DNA of 64,000 bases from Streptococcus cristatus AS 1.3089 (GCF_000385925.1 NC_021175.1:379501-443500), one strand, 5' to 3'. Counted from the stretch's first letter, positions 8,660-18,353 are shown. Translations and numbers: made by a program. The notes: generated by a model from the letters alone, not told the origin.

Positions 8660-9895
8660 ATGAAGAAAAATATTTTATTCATTTCGCCGACTGGAACCTT
8701 GGATAATGGGGCAGAGATTTCTATTTTCCATCTGATGAAGTATTTGGTTCAAGATGGCTACGACGTTATCAATGCGATACCAGATTATCATGTCCAAGTC
8801 CAGCAAGACTATATTTCTACTCTTGCAAAAGAAGGAATTAGAACCATTGCTCTGCCATCCGTAAAATGGTGGTGGGAGGATGCACCAGGTGGTCTTCCTG
8901 GAACTCATGAAGAGAGGGTAAATTCTTACCAAGAAAATATTGCTGCGCTGAGAAAGTTAATGGTAGATAGCCATATTGACTTGGTCATTACAAATACAGT
9001 TAATATGTTTCAAGGAGCAGTAGCAGCAGCTTGTGAGGATATTCCGCATTTCTGGCTGATTCATGAATTTCCTGAGGGAGAATTTGGTTATTATAAAGAG
9101 AAAATTGGTGTTATAGACTCTTTAGCAGATGAGATATTCACTGTTACAGGAAACCTTCAAAAATCGCTATCTTTTCTCTTGCCTCAGCGTGAAATTAAAT
9201 CGTTTATTTCGCATAATGAAGTCGTATCAATAAAACTAAAACAAGGAAGCAAGAAAAGATTTGTTTCTGTTGGTCGAGTAAATGATAATAAAAATCAGAT
9301 TGAACTGATTCAAGCTTATCAAAATTTAGAAAATGCTTCGGATTATGAGCTTGTATTTATTGGTGGTTGGGATGAAACTTATAAAAAGAAATGTGATGAT
9401 TACATCCAAGAGAACCGATTAACCAATATTTTCTTTTTGGGGCACAAAGATAATCCTTGGGAAGAGTTAACATCAGAAGATATCTGTGTTTTTACTTCCA
9501 AAATTGAAACTTTTGGTTTAGTATACATAGAGGCTATTTTAAATGGAATTCCAACGATAATATCAGATAATCAAGGATATATGACAGCCTACAATTTATT
9601 TGAAGTCGGTACGATTTACCAATTAGGAAATATTGAACAGTTGACGAGTATTTTGCAAGATTCTATAAAAAACTTCTCACAGCAAAAAGACTTTGTTGTA
9701 AAACAAAGAGAGAGGATTCAAAATGTTTATCGAATAGAAAATAACTATGCTGAGTTGTTAAATGCAATAACAGAGGATAATGTGAAAAATAAGAAAATAT
9801 TGTATTATTTTAATAGTCTATTTGAATTCAAAAAAGTATCTGAAAGAAAAATTACCCATCTATTTAAAAAAATTATAAGAAGAATTATGAAATAG
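8660..9895 (+). CDS. Family 4 glycosyltransferase
   Basis: 411-residue GT-B enzyme. The N-terminal half has LFISPTGTLDNGAEISIFHL, the Gly-rich acceptor loop of GT4 enzymes. The C-terminal half has FVSVGRVNDNKNQIELI and the E-x7-E type site ETFGLVYIEAILNGIPTI that binds the nucleotide sugar. The basic C-terminus (RKITHLFKKIIRRIMK) could sit on the membrane. It is the last gene before a strong hairpin terminator, so it closes the side-chain gene group. The 3' half is distinctly AT-rich. Sugar specificity is unknown. Confidence 0.82.
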   Translation: MKKNILFISPTGTLDNGAEISIFHLMKYLVQDGYDVINAIPDYHVQVQQDYISTLAKEGIRTIALPSVKWWWEDAPGGLPGTHEERVNSYQENIAALRKLMVDSHIDLVITNTVNMFQGAVAAACEDIPHFWLIHEFPEGEFGYYKEKIGVIDSLADEIFTVTGNLQKSLSFLLPQREIKSFISHNEVVSIKLKQGSKKRFVSVGRVNDNKNQIELIQAYQNLENASDYELVFIGGWDETYKKKCDDYIQENRLTNIFFLGHKDNPWEELTSEDICVFTSKIETFGLVYIEAILNGIPTIISDNQGYMTAYNLFEVGTIYQLGNIEQLTSILQDSIKNFSQQKDFVVKQRERIQNVYRIENNYAELLNAITEDNVKNKKILYYFNSLFEFKKVSERKITHLFKKIIRRIMK

Positions 9896-9908
9896 TGAAT
9901 ATTATTAA

Positions 9909-9955
9909 GAAACAGTAAATGGTAAAAAGAAATGGCATTTACTGTTTCTTTCTTT
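9909..9955 (+). terminator. Rho-independent terminator before rgpA
   Basis: Perfect 13-bp inverted repeat, GAAACAGTAAATG at 9909-9921 and CATTTACTGTTTC at 9936-9948, followed by a T-rich run. It separates the upstream glycosyltransferase genes from the rgpA promoter. Confidence 0.85.
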
Positions 9956-9977
9956 GCAACACAAATCACCAAGAAAA

Positions 9978-9986
9978 TGATATAAT
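9978..9986 (+). promoter_or_regulatory. Extended -10 promoter of rgpA operon
   Basis: TGATATAAT, a perfect -10 box with the TGn extension, about 35 bases before rgpA. No -35 at 17-bp spacing; TTGCAA at 9954 is 21 bp away, so the extended -10 probably carries recognition. AGAGGAAAAGC just before the ATG supplies the ribosome site. Confidence 0.75.
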
Positions 9987-10021
9987 AGACTAGATTGTAA
10001 ATCTTTGAATAGAGGAAAAGC

Positions 10022-11170
10022 ATGAGACATGTCTTCATCATTGGGAGTCGCGGACTTCCTGCTAAATATGGCGGATTTGAAACTTTTGTTGAAAAATTAG
10101 TAGAAAATAAGGTTTCTTCCCAAATCCAGTATCATGTAGCTTGTTTGTCAGATGATGAAGCTTTTCATCATTTTGATTACAAGGGAGTGGATTGCTTCAC
10201 CGTTAAGGCTCCTAAGTTGGGGCCGGCTCGGGTGATTGCTTATGATATGATGGCTATCAATTATTCTCTAAAGCTAGTGCAAGAGCAGCAGATTGAGCGT
10301 CCAATTTTTTATATTTTAGGCAATACGATTGGAGCCTTTGTGGCGCCTTTTGCACATAAAATTCATAAAGCGGGCGGGACTTTCTTTATCAATCCAGATG
10401 GTCTGGAATGGAAGCGGGCCAAGTGGCCTAAGCCAGTTCAAGCCTATCTTAAATATTCTGAGAAGGTTATGACCAAGTATGCTGATCTGGTCATTGCGGA
10501 CAACCAAGGCATTGAAAGCTATATAAAACTGTCCTATCCTTGGTCTAAGACGGCTTTCATTGCTTATGGAACAGATCTCCAGCTATCTTCTCTTGACTCT
10601 CAGGATGCTCGCGTGCATGATTTTTTTGAGAAATGGCAGAGCAGAGAAAAGGAATATTATTTGATTGTTGGACGTTTTGTGCCAGAAAATAACTACGAGA
10701 CCATCATTCGGGAATTTATAAAATCCAAAACCCAACGTTACTTGCTCATTATCTGCAATCATGAGGGAAATCCTTATTATGAAGAGCTTAAGCAAAAACG
10801 GGTTTTGATAAGGATGCTCGGATTAAGTTTGTCGGGACAGTCTATGATCAGGAACTGCTCAAATATATCCGCAATCAAGCCTTTGCCTATTTGCACGGCC
10901 ACGAAGTCGGTGGAACTAATCCTGGACTTCTGGAAGCTCTGGCTCAGACTGATGCCAATTTGGTTTTGGATGTGGACTTCAACCATCAAGTAGCCAAAGA
11001 AGCCGCTCTTTACTGGCAAAAAGAAGAGGGGCAGTTGGCCCAGCTGATTGACCGAGTGGATGGTCAGATCGACTTTTCTGAGCTAGGTCAGGCAGACCAA
11101 AAAAAATATGAAAGAAAACTACACCTGGGAAAAAATTGTGGGTGAATACGAGGAGCTATTTTTATCATGA
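10022..11170 (+). pseudogene. rgpA: Rhamnosyltransferase RgpA (GacB-type), disrupted by two frameshifts
   Basis: DUF1972/GT4 rhamnosyltransferase that adds the first rhamnose to the lipid-linked acceptor of the wall rhamnan. The N-terminal signature is HVFIIGSRGLPAKYGGFETF. Frame 1 runs to about 10798, then meets a stop at 10991-10993. Dropping back one base at the A5 run 10794-10798 restores ...TGFDKDARIKFVGTVYDQE and the conserved HGHEVGGTNPGLLEA. A second slip at the A8 run 11099-11106 returns to frame 1 and gives the expected tail YTWEKIVGEYEELFL, ending in TGA that overlaps the rgpB ATG. Read together the product is about 382 residues, normal length. Sequencing error, phase variation or true loss are all possible; see findings. 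Confidence 0.85.
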
Positions 11171-12102
11171 AAGTGACCATTCTTCTGTCGACCTATAATG
11201 GTGAGAAGTTTTTGGCAGAGCAGATTGAAAGTATTCAAGCTCAAACTTATAGGGACTGGCAGCTTTTGATTCGAGATGACGGCTCTAGTGATGGGACACG
11301 AGCGATTATTGAGGATTTTTGCCGTCAAGATAGCCGGATTTTCTTTATCAATCCAGAAGAAGCTCAAAATTTGGGTGTCATTAAGAGCTTTCATAGCTTG
11401 CTTAAGTATCAGGATTCGGATGTTTACTTTTTTAGCGATCAGGATGATGTCTGGTTGCCAGATAAGTTGGCGCTTCAGTTAGCAGCAGCAGAGAAATACG
11501 ATGCTTCCGTACCTTTGTTGGTTTATATGGATTTAAAAGTAGTGGATCAGGACCTAAATGTTGTTCACGAAAGTATGATTCGGACGCAGTCTGACCATGC
11601 CAATACAGAATTGATTCAAGAATTGACGGAAAATACGGTGACAGGTGGCGTTTCGATGATTAACCGCGCTCTGGCTGATTTGTGGACAGGGCAGGAGGAG
11701 CATGAACTGCTTATGCACGATTGGTATCTGGGCTTATTGGCTTCGGCTTTCGGACAGCTCGTTTATCTGGATCAGCCAGGTGAACTCTACCGCCAACATT
11801 CGAATAATTTGTTAGGAGCCCGAACCTTACGCAAGCGAATGAAGAACTGGATTCATCCTAGCCGTCTATTTGCTAAATATTGGAAATTGATAAAAGACAG
11901 TCAGACTCAGGCCCGCAACCTTCTCATCCAGCCTCTGACAACTGAAAATAGAGAAATTATTGAAAATTTTGTGACAATCATGGAAGCTCCTTTTGCAGAG
12001 CGGCTGCGACGTATTCGAAAGTATGGCTACAGAAAAAATCGTGCCTTTCATACTTTAGTTTTCACGACACTCATTCTCACAAAATTTGCTTATAAGGAGT
12101 AA
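11167..12102 (+). CDS. rgpB: Rhamnosyltransferase RgpB
   Basis: 311-residue GT2 enzyme with VTILLSTYNGEKFLAEQIESI, IRDDGSSDGT and the metal site FSDQDDVWLPDKL. This pattern is typical of RgpB/GacC, which adds rhamnose residues in building the rhamnan backbone. HDWYLGLLASAFG and YRQHSNN near residue 190-220 are further family markers. The ATG overlaps the end of rgpA as ATGA, and rgpC follows 5 bases downstream. Position in the fixed order rgpA-B-C-D-F makes the call firm. Confidence 0.93.
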   Translation: MKVTILLSTYNGEKFLAEQIESIQAQTYRDWQLLIRDDGSSDGTRAIIEDFCRQDSRIFFINPEEAQNLGVIKSFHSLLKYQDSDVYFFSDQDDVWLPDKLALQLAAAEKYDASVPLLVYMDLKVVDQDLNVVHESMIRTQSDHANTELIQELTENTVTGGVSMINRALADLWTGQEEHELLMHDWYLGLLASAFGQLVYLDQPGELYRQHSNNLLGARTLRKRMKNWIHPSRLFAKYWKLIKDSQTQARNLLIQPLTTENREIIENFVTIMEAPFAERLRRIRKYGYRKNRAFHTLVFTTLILTKFAYKE

Positions 12103-12107
12103 TATGC

Positions 12108-12917
12108 ATGCTAGATTATTTTAGCCAAAAAAACTGGATTCTCTTGAGAGAATTGGTTAAAACAGACTTCAAATTGCGTTATCAAGGCAGTTTCATTGGG
12201 CATTTGTGGTCGATTTTAAAACCCTTAATGCTTTTTACCATTATGTATCTTGTTTTCGTTCGTTTCCTGCGTTTTGATGATGGGACGCCTCATTATGCAG
12301 TATCGCTTCTCTTAGGGATGGTGACTTGGAACTTTTTCTCAGAAGCGACCAATATGGGCATGATGTCCATTGTTGCTCGAGGGGACTTACTGCGAAAACT
12401 GAATTTTTCTAAATCAATTATCGTTTTTTCAGCTATTACTGGTGCAGCGATTAACTATGCGATCAATTTGTTGGTTGTTTTTGCTTTTGCTCTGATTAAT
12501 GGAGTATCAATCACGCTAGGATGGCTAGTTATTATCCCGCTTTTTCTGGAATTAGTTTTGATTTCAGCTGGTTTTGCCTTTATGTTGGCGACACTTTTTG
12601 TTAAATATCGTGATATTGGACCCATTTGGGAAGTAGTGCTGCAGGCAGGCCTGTATGCGACACCGATTATTTATTCACTGACTTATATCCTGAAGGGTGG
12701 GCATGTTTTGGTCGCTAAGCTGATGATGCTGAATCCAATGGCTCAGATTATTCAAGATCTTCGTCATTTTATCGTTTTCTCAGGCAGTACTCGGGGCTGG
12801 GATTTGATGGACCATTACTGGATTGCTCTGATTCCTTATTTATTGCCAGTAGTGATATTTGGACTTGGATATTATATCTTTAATAAAAATGCTAAGAGAT
12901 TTGCGGAGATTCTATAA
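12108..12917 (+). CDS. rgpC: Rhamnan ABC exporter, permease RgpC
   Basis: 269-residue ABC-2 type permease with about six hydrophobic segments and the polysaccharide-export signature RELVKTDFKLRYQGSFIGHLWSI at the N-terminus (here split by normal spacing from the first membrane segment). RgpC with RgpD exports lipid-linked polyrhamnose across the membrane. The stop and the rgpD ATG share a base, as usual for a coupled permease/ATPase pair. Confidence 0.94.
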   Translation: MLDYFSQKNWILLRELVKTDFKLRYQGSFIGHLWSILKPLMLFTIMYLVFVRFLRFDDGTPHYAVSLLLGMVTWNFFSEATNMGMMSIVARGDLLRKLNFSKSIIVFSAITGAAINYAINLLVVFAFALINGVSITLGWLVIIPLFLELVLISAGFAFMLATLFVKYRDIGPIWEVVLQAGLYATPIIYSLTYILKGGHVLVAKLMMLNPMAQIIQDLRHFIVFSGSTRGWDLMDHYWIALIPYLLPVVIFGLGYYIFNKNAKRFAEIL

Positions 12918-14125
12918 TGTCAAATAATATTGCAGTAAAAGTTGACCATGTTAGTAAGTTTTTTAAACTGCCAACAGAGTCAACACAAAGTTTAAGAACA
13001 AGTCTAGTCAACCGCTTTCGGGGAATCAAAGGTTACAAAGAGCAGAATGTTCTTAAGGATATTTCCTTTGAAGTGGAAAAGGGAGATTTCTATGGAATTG
13101 TTGGCCGTAATGGTTCTGGCAAGTCCACTCTTCTTAAAATTATCTCAGAGATTTATATTCCCGAAAAGGGCACAGTGACCATCGATGGCAAATTGGTTTC
13201 TTTTATCGAGTTGGGTGTCGGCTTCAATCCAGAGCTGACCGGCCGGGAAAATGTCTATATGAATGGCGCTATGCTGGGCTTCTCAACTGAAGAAGTAGAT
13301 GCCATGTACGATGATATCGTGGAGTTTGCTGAGCTGGGTGAGTTTATGAATCAAAAACTTAAAAATTATTCTAGCGGGATGCAGGTTCGCTTGGCTTTTT
13401 CAGTTGCAATCAAGGCTCAAGGGGACATTCTGATTTTGGATGAGGTTCTGGCTGTGGGGGACGAAGCCTTTCAGCGCAAGTGTAATGATTATTTCATGGA
13501 ACGGAAGCATTCAGGAAAGACAACTATTTTAGTAACTCACGATATGAATGCCGTCAAAAAGTATTGTAATAAAGCTGTTTTGATTGAAAATGGATTAGTC
13601 AAAGTTGTCGGAAATCCAGATGATGTAGCTAACCAATACAGTCTGGATAATGCAACTGACACAAAAGCCATGAACGAAGATTATGTCGCTGAAAAGGAAT
13701 CTGAGGCAGTATCTGATTTAGAGGTTCGTCTACTAAGCTCTCCTCAGACAGCACCAACTGAAGAAATTGAATTTGAAATTAGCTATCAAGTCAATCAGAA
13801 TATGGCAACCTACATAGCTTTTTCACTGACTGATATTGACCGTACCATTTGGTTGTATAATGATAATTCAATGGATAATTTGACAGAAGGAACAGGAAAA
13901 AAGACACTAAAATACAAATGCCATCTTTCCCAAATCAATCATGCAAAATTGAAATTGCAGGTTTCTGTGCGTGATGAAGAGAATCAGATTTTAGCCTTTG
14001 CAGATTCTAAGAATACTCCGGTCCTTATTATCAGCCGACGGGATATTGAAGATGGCGATACCTCTGCAAAAGACTCAGCAACGGGATTGATTCAGCGTAA
14101 TGGGGTCTGGGAGATCTCTCAATAA
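12917..14125 (+). CDS. rgpD: Rhamnan ABC exporter, ATPase RgpD
   Basis: 402-residue ATPase that powers polyrhamnose export with RgpC. Walker A GRNGSGKST is at residues 63-71, the signature NYSSGMQVRLAFS and Walker B ILILDEVLAVGD follow, and the switch His is in LVTHDM. Residues from about 255 to 402 form a separate beta-rich domain like the Wzt/TagH C-terminal region that in related exporters recognises the glycan end. Both the ATPase and this extension are intact. Confidence 0.95.
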   Translation: MSNNIAVKVDHVSKFFKLPTESTQSLRTSLVNRFRGIKGYKEQNVLKDISFEVEKGDFYGIVGRNGSGKSTLLKIISEIYIPEKGTVTIDGKLVSFIELGVGFNPELTGRENVYMNGAMLGFSTEEVDAMYDDIVEFAELGEFMNQKLKNYSSGMQVRLAFSVAIKAQGDILILDEVLAVGDEAFQRKCNDYFMERKHSGKTTILVTHDMNAVKKYCNKAVLIENGLVKVVGNPDDVANQYSLDNATDTKAMNEDYVAEKESEAVSDLEVRLLSSPQTAPTEEIEFEISYQVNQNMATYIAFSLTDIDRTIWLYNDNSMDNLTEGTGKKTLKYKCHLSQINHAKLKLQVSVRDEENQILAFADSKNTPVLIISRRDIEDGDTSAKDSATGLIQRNGVWEISQ

Positions 14126-14142
14126 AATGATAAGGTGTTTTC

Positions 14143-15789
14143 ATGGAACGAATATTACTCTATGTTCATTTTAATAAATATAAGCGCGTGAGTAATCATG
14201 TCTTCTACCAATTAGAACAGCTCAAGCCCTTGTTTTCCAAAATCCTTTTTATTTCAAATAGTTATATAGAGGAAAAAGTTAAGAAAAAGTTGCAAGAAGC
14301 ATTTGGAATAAGCAATGTGTTGGAGCGGGACAATCAAGGTTATGATTTTGCGGCTTGGCGGGATGGAATGAGCGCCATAGGTTTTGAGGAGCTCAAAACC
14401 TACGACTCTCTGACTTTGATGAATGATACTTGTTTTGGTCCGCTCTGGGATTTGGAGCCTATTTATAAGAGGTTTGAGGCGGACGCTCAGGTTGATTTTT
14501 GGGGTATGACCAACTTTCGAAAAACAAAGTATTTTGAAGAACATCTGCAGAGCTATTTTGTTACCTTTAAGCAGCAGATATTGAGGGCGACTTATTTTCA
14601 AGAATTTTGGGAACAGGTAAAAGATTTTACTGATGTTCAAGATGTGATTGACCGCTACGAGACGAAATTCACCCAATATTTTACAGAGGCAGGTTTTACC
14701 TATCAGGTTGCCTTTGATACTCGTCTAGAAGAAGCAGAGGATTTAATCCATCCAGACTTTACTTATTATAAGCCTTTTACTATTCTTGAGAAAAAGGTTC
14801 CCTTTTTGAAAGTGAAAGCTATCAGTGGCAATCCTTTTTCTGCGAGGTATCTGCTGGAAGAAATCAAAGAGAGAACTTCTTATCCTGTTTCTTTAATTTC
14901 CGAGCATATATTTGAATATATTGGTCCAGATGTACCCTGCCTTTTGCAGGATAAGCAGCTTTCGAGAGATGATAAGAATGACTCGCCAGAAAAGCCGGTA
15001 GCTCTTCATATTCATGTGACAGACCTTCAAGTCTTCGAGCAATTTAAAGAAAAATGGGAAGATCTTTCTCTACAATACCAATTTGTGGTGACGACAGCTG
15101 ACGAAGAAATCTTTGCTCAGCTTTTGGGAAACGTATCAGACCGCTATCAGGTTCTTTTTGGAAAAGAAGAAAATCCTATGCAGGCGATGCTTGAACAGAG
15201 TGAGTTGCTACAGCAATTTGCTTTTGTTGGGCATATTTCTACTGCAATTTTAGTAGATGGAATGCCTCAGCTTGATAATTGGATGCGTAGTGAACTGATG
15301 GAGATGATGTTTGAAAATGCCAATGCTAGTATTAAAGTCTTGGAACAAGATGATAAGCTTGGGCTCGTTATACCAGATCTTCCAAGTTTAGTCAGATATG
15401 GATTGTTTGAGCAAAAAATATTTCGGAAAGAAATGGCTGCAATTTGGCAAAAACTCCATTGCCAGAAACCGTTTGATTTTGAACAACATCCTGTTTTTGC
15501 CAGAGTGTATGGTGGCTTTTTTTGGTTTAAACCTTCCGTATTGACTGGTCTTTTTCAAAATGAGTACCAGTTATCAGCTCAAATAGAACCTCAAGTTTTA
15601 GAAAGTTTATTGGTTTATTTGGCTTGGGATCAGGACTATGATTTTAAAATCATGCCTAGAACCCCATTGCCTGCTCTATTAGACTTGCAAAGAGAAGCAG
15701 AACAATTAATCCAGCAGAAAGGGAAACTGGTTCATAAGAGCCTAGCAAAAAAAGTTAGAAGGTATTTATCGAATCTTTTTAAAAGTTAG
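14143..15789 (+). CDS. rgpF: Rhamnan synthesis protein RgpF
   Basis: 548-residue RgpF-family rhamnosyltransferase. The N-terminal half has the family blocks RILLYVHFNKYKRVS, DNQGYDFAAWRDG, NDTCFGPLWDLEP and EEHLQSYF. The second half (from about residue 285) is a second glycosyltransferase-like domain ending in a basic tail. In S. mutans and group A streptococci RgpF/GacF elongates the polyrhamnose. Its first half is the partner of the middle domain in the 977-residue fusion at the start of the window. Confidence 0.93.
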   Translation: MERILLYVHFNKYKRVSNHVFYQLEQLKPLFSKILFISNSYIEEKVKKKLQEAFGISNVLERDNQGYDFAAWRDGMSAIGFEELKTYDSLTLMNDTCFGPLWDLEPIYKRFEADAQVDFWGMTNFRKTKYFEEHLQSYFVTFKQQILRATYFQEFWEQVKDFTDVQDVIDRYETKFTQYFTEAGFTYQVAFDTRLEEAEDLIHPDFTYYKPFTILEKKVPFLKVKAISGNPFSARYLLEEIKERTSYPVSLISEHIFEYIGPDVPCLLQDKQLSRDDKNDSPEKPVALHIHVTDLQVFEQFKEKWEDLSLQYQFVVTTADEEIFAQLLGNVSDRYQVLFGKEENPMQAMLEQSELLQQFAFVGHISTAILVDGMPQLDNWMRSELMEMMFENANASIKVLEQDDKLGLVIPDLPSLVRYGLFEQKIFRKEMAAIWQKLHCQKPFDFEQHPVFARVYGGFFWFKPSVLTGLFQNEYQLSAQIEPQVLESLLVYLAWDQDYDFKIMPRTPLPALLDLQREAEQLIQQKGKLVHKSLAKKVRRYLSNLFKS

Positions 15790-15813
15790 ATAATAGTTTC
15801 TGTAGAAAGAATA

Positions 15814-18330
15814 ATGAAATTTTTAGTCAATTATTATAAGCAGATTTCCTATTTGCTTATCAGTTTTTTAGTTTTGGATACCATAGCTGTTGCGACTTTA
15901 TTCTTGTTTCAAGTAAATAAGAGTTTAGACAATTATGCCAGCCTCGGTTTGGTTTTTCTTGTTTTAATAGCGGTTTTATTTGGTGTAGGTCAGATTGTTG
16001 CCCAACTGTTTAATAGAAAATTATTAGTTTGGTCTTTTCTCGTTTATGGAATCTACGCCCTGTTTTCTTATTTGCTGACTGTGACGCAGCATGTGAATGA
16101 TTTTGATTTTAAAGCAGAGAATATTTTTAGTAATCACTTTGTAGAAGTTAACGGTTTACCTTACTTACTGCTAATATTTTTATTTGCTTATCTCATTAAC
16201 CGCTTTTCTTCTCTTCAAAAATATCATTCCCGAAGCTTTCTGACTGTTGATGAATTCAATAGCGGTTTTCTAGAGACACTGTTCTTGTCCCAGTCTTTTC
16301 TTCTCTTATCGTTAACAGATAGTAAGATGACCGCTATTTTTCAGCAACAGAGTTTGTTAATGACTTATCTTACAGATAGCGGATTTGAAATTTCTCAAGA
16401 TTCTATTTTTAAGTTAATTGGTGTTATTATTTTACTCTTTTTCCTATTTTCGCTTCCTAGCTTTTTAGCGGTAAAGGGATTGATAGATATTTCGAGAAAT
16501 AAAGGAAGCCTTTCAGTTGCAGTCTTATGCAGCGCAGCTTTTTCTGTCATCTTCAACTATACTATTCAAAATAGTATTCGAGCGGATGTTTCTGTTTTAG
16601 AACTTCATTTATTTACTGGGGCAAGTCTCTTTCAGATAGCAGTCTTTTTTACACTATTTATTTTTATCTATCTTGCTTTTAATCAAATTTTTCTACCCAC
16701 AATTATCATATTGGCAATAGGCATTAGTTCCACCATTGCCAGCAGTTTGAAATTTCAATATCGACAAGAACCAATTTTGCCAAGTGATATCAGTTGGCTA
16801 AAAGATCCTAAGCTTTTATTTGATTTTCTTGGTGGTAATTATGGAATCTATGCGATTGCTAGTGTGGTAGCTATTGGTCTTTTCTATTGGTTTTTCCGTA
16901 GGAAAATTTTACCTGGAAAAATAATCGCCATGGTAAAAATTCAACTTATTTCACTGGTTATTCCTATTGTTTTTTTCTTAGGTGTTTTACAGATATTCTC
17001 TTCGAAAGAGAATGGTAAAGTTGCCGATAATATTCCAGTTGTGTCTATTTTGAATAATTACCATGATTTGACTTGGTTTGGAAATACAGTAAATTCGCAA
17101 ATGCGGTCGGTCTCGTTTGTTTGGTTTACTCAATTATCTGATAAGCCTATGATTCAGCCAACGGGATATTCTAAAGAAAAAATTCAAGAATTAGAAAAGA
17201 AATATGGAGCACTAGCTGATTCTATCAATCAGGAACGTAAGCAGAAAATAGAAGAACAGACGGTCATTTATGTTCTTAGTGAGAGCTTCTCTGATCCAGC
17301 ACGGATTTCTGGTGTATCTATGTCACAAAATCCTATTCCTAATATTCAGGAAATCATGTCTAAGACTACCAGTGGGTTGATGCAATCAGATGGCTATGGC
17401 GGTGGAACTGCGAATATGGAGTTCCAAACGCTGACTGGCTTACCGTTTTATAACCTATCGCCTTCTGTCTCAGTCATTTATACGGAAGTTGTACCAAAGA
17501 TGAACAAACTTCCGGCTATCAGTGATTTTTACACTTCTCAAAATCGTACCGTGATTCATTTGGCCTCACCAAGTAATTATTCCAGAGACATCATTTATAA
17601 AGATCTGGGCTATGATACCTTTATTCATTATGGAACTCAAGGGTTGCAGGGAGATCATATTGGTGGAAACTATAGTGATAAAACGACCTATAATCAAGTC
17701 TTAGATCGCCTAAAAACAGACCAAAGTCAATTTTTCTCAGTTATGACGATGCAAAATCATATGCCTTGGACGGAAGTCAATCCGATTTATATGTCTGCTA
17801 GTTATCCAGGTTTCACGGAGGCAGGAAACAAATCCTTATCCAGCTATGTAAGGATGCTCTACCACACAGACAATGCGACCAAGGAGTTTCTAGACAAGCT
17901 TTCTAAAATTGATAAAAAAATAACAGTAGTCTTTTATGGTGACCACTTGCCGGGTCTGTATCCTCAGTCAGCATTTAAGGATCATCCTGAAAATCAATAT
18001 TTGACCGATTACTTTATCTGGAGCAATTATGAGACACCTAAGTTGAACTATCCTTTGGTCAATTCTAGTGATTTTTCAGCCTTGCTACTTGAGCAGACCA
18101 ATTCGAAAGTATCTCCTTACTACGCTTTATTGACGGAGGTTCTCCATAAGGCTAGTGTGGACAAGAAGGCACTGGATTCATCAGCTCAGGAAATTGCAGA
18201 TGATTTGAGATTGATCGAATATGATATGGTTGGTGGTAAAGGCTATCTTTCGAAGGATTTCTTTGCTATACCAGCAAAAATAAAAAATAGAATAGGTTTA
18301 CCAATTCTATTTTATATTATTTTATGCTAA
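15814..18330 (+). CDS. GacH-like glycerol-phosphate transferase (LtaS/sulfatase family)
   Basis: 838-residue membrane enzyme. Residues 1 to about 400 hold around eleven hydrophobic segments; the rest is an extracellular sulfatase-fold domain with VIYVLSESFSDP (metal-binding Glu), GGGTANMEFQTLTGLPF (Thr nucleophile region) and VFYGDHLPGLYP. The place right after rgpF matches GacH/SccH, which puts glycerol phosphate on rhamnan side-chain sugars. The last residues (IKNRIGLPILFYIILC) are hydrophobic and coincide with a terminator hairpin; one more A in the A5 run at 18276-18280 would end the protein as ...PAKNKK just before the hairpin. The annotated tail may therefore be artefactual. Confidence 0.85.
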   Translation: MKFLVNYYKQISYLLISFLVLDTIAVATLFLFQVNKSLDNYASLGLVFLVLIAVLFGVGQIVAQLFNRKLLVWSFLVYGIYALFSYLLTVTQHVNDFDFKAENIFSNHFVEVNGLPYLLLIFLFAYLINRFSSLQKYHSRSFLTVDEFNSGFLETLFLSQSFLLLSLTDSKMTAIFQQQSLLMTYLTDSGFEISQDSIFKLIGVIILLFFLFSLPSFLAVKGLIDISRNKGSLSVAVLCSAAFSVIFNYTIQNSIRADVSVLELHLFTGASLFQIAVFFTLFIFIYLAFNQIFLPTIIILAIGISSTIASSLKFQYRQEPILPSDISWLKDPKLLFDFLGGNYGIYAIASVVAIGLFYWFFRRKILPGKIIAMVKIQLISLVIPIVFFLGVLQIFSSKENGKVADNIPVVSILNNYHDLTWFGNTVNSQMRSVSFVWFTQLSDKPMIQPTGYSKEKIQELEKKYGALADSINQERKQKIEEQTVIYVLSESFSDPARISGVSMSQNPIPNIQEIMSKTTSGLMQSDGYGGGTANMEFQTLTGLPFYNLSPSVSVIYTEVVPKMNKLPAISDFYTSQNRTVIHLASPSNYSRDIIYKDLGYDTFIHYGTQGLQGDHIGGNYSDKTTYNQVLDRLKTDQSQFFSVMTMQNHMPWTEVNPIYMSASYPGFTEAGNKSLSSYVRMLYHTDNATKEFLDKLSKIDKKITVVFYGDHLPGLYPQSAFKDHPENQYLTDYFIWSNYETPKLNYPLVNSSDFSALLLEQTNSKVSPYYALLTEVLHKASVDKKALDSSAQEIADDLRLIEYDMVGGKGYLSKDFFAIPAKIKNRIGLPILFYIILC
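18286..18317 (+). terminator. Terminator at the end of the rgp operon
   Basis: AATAGAAT at 18286-18293 pairs with ATTCTATT at 18304-18311, with an inner GG/CC pair and a following TTATATTATTTT. It overlaps the last codons of the gacH-like frame, which is unusual and supports an earlier stop. Confidence 0.65.
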
Positions 18331-18353
18331 ACTAGTAGTAAGGGGGTGAAGAT

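Noticed and set aside
10790..10800. Programmed -1 frameshift in rgpA
   Set aside because: The codons at the site are CAA AAA CGG; the CAA tRNA cannot re-pair after a -1 slip, so no canonical X XXY YYZ heptamer is present, and I saw no clear downstream structure. Kept only as a minor alternative.
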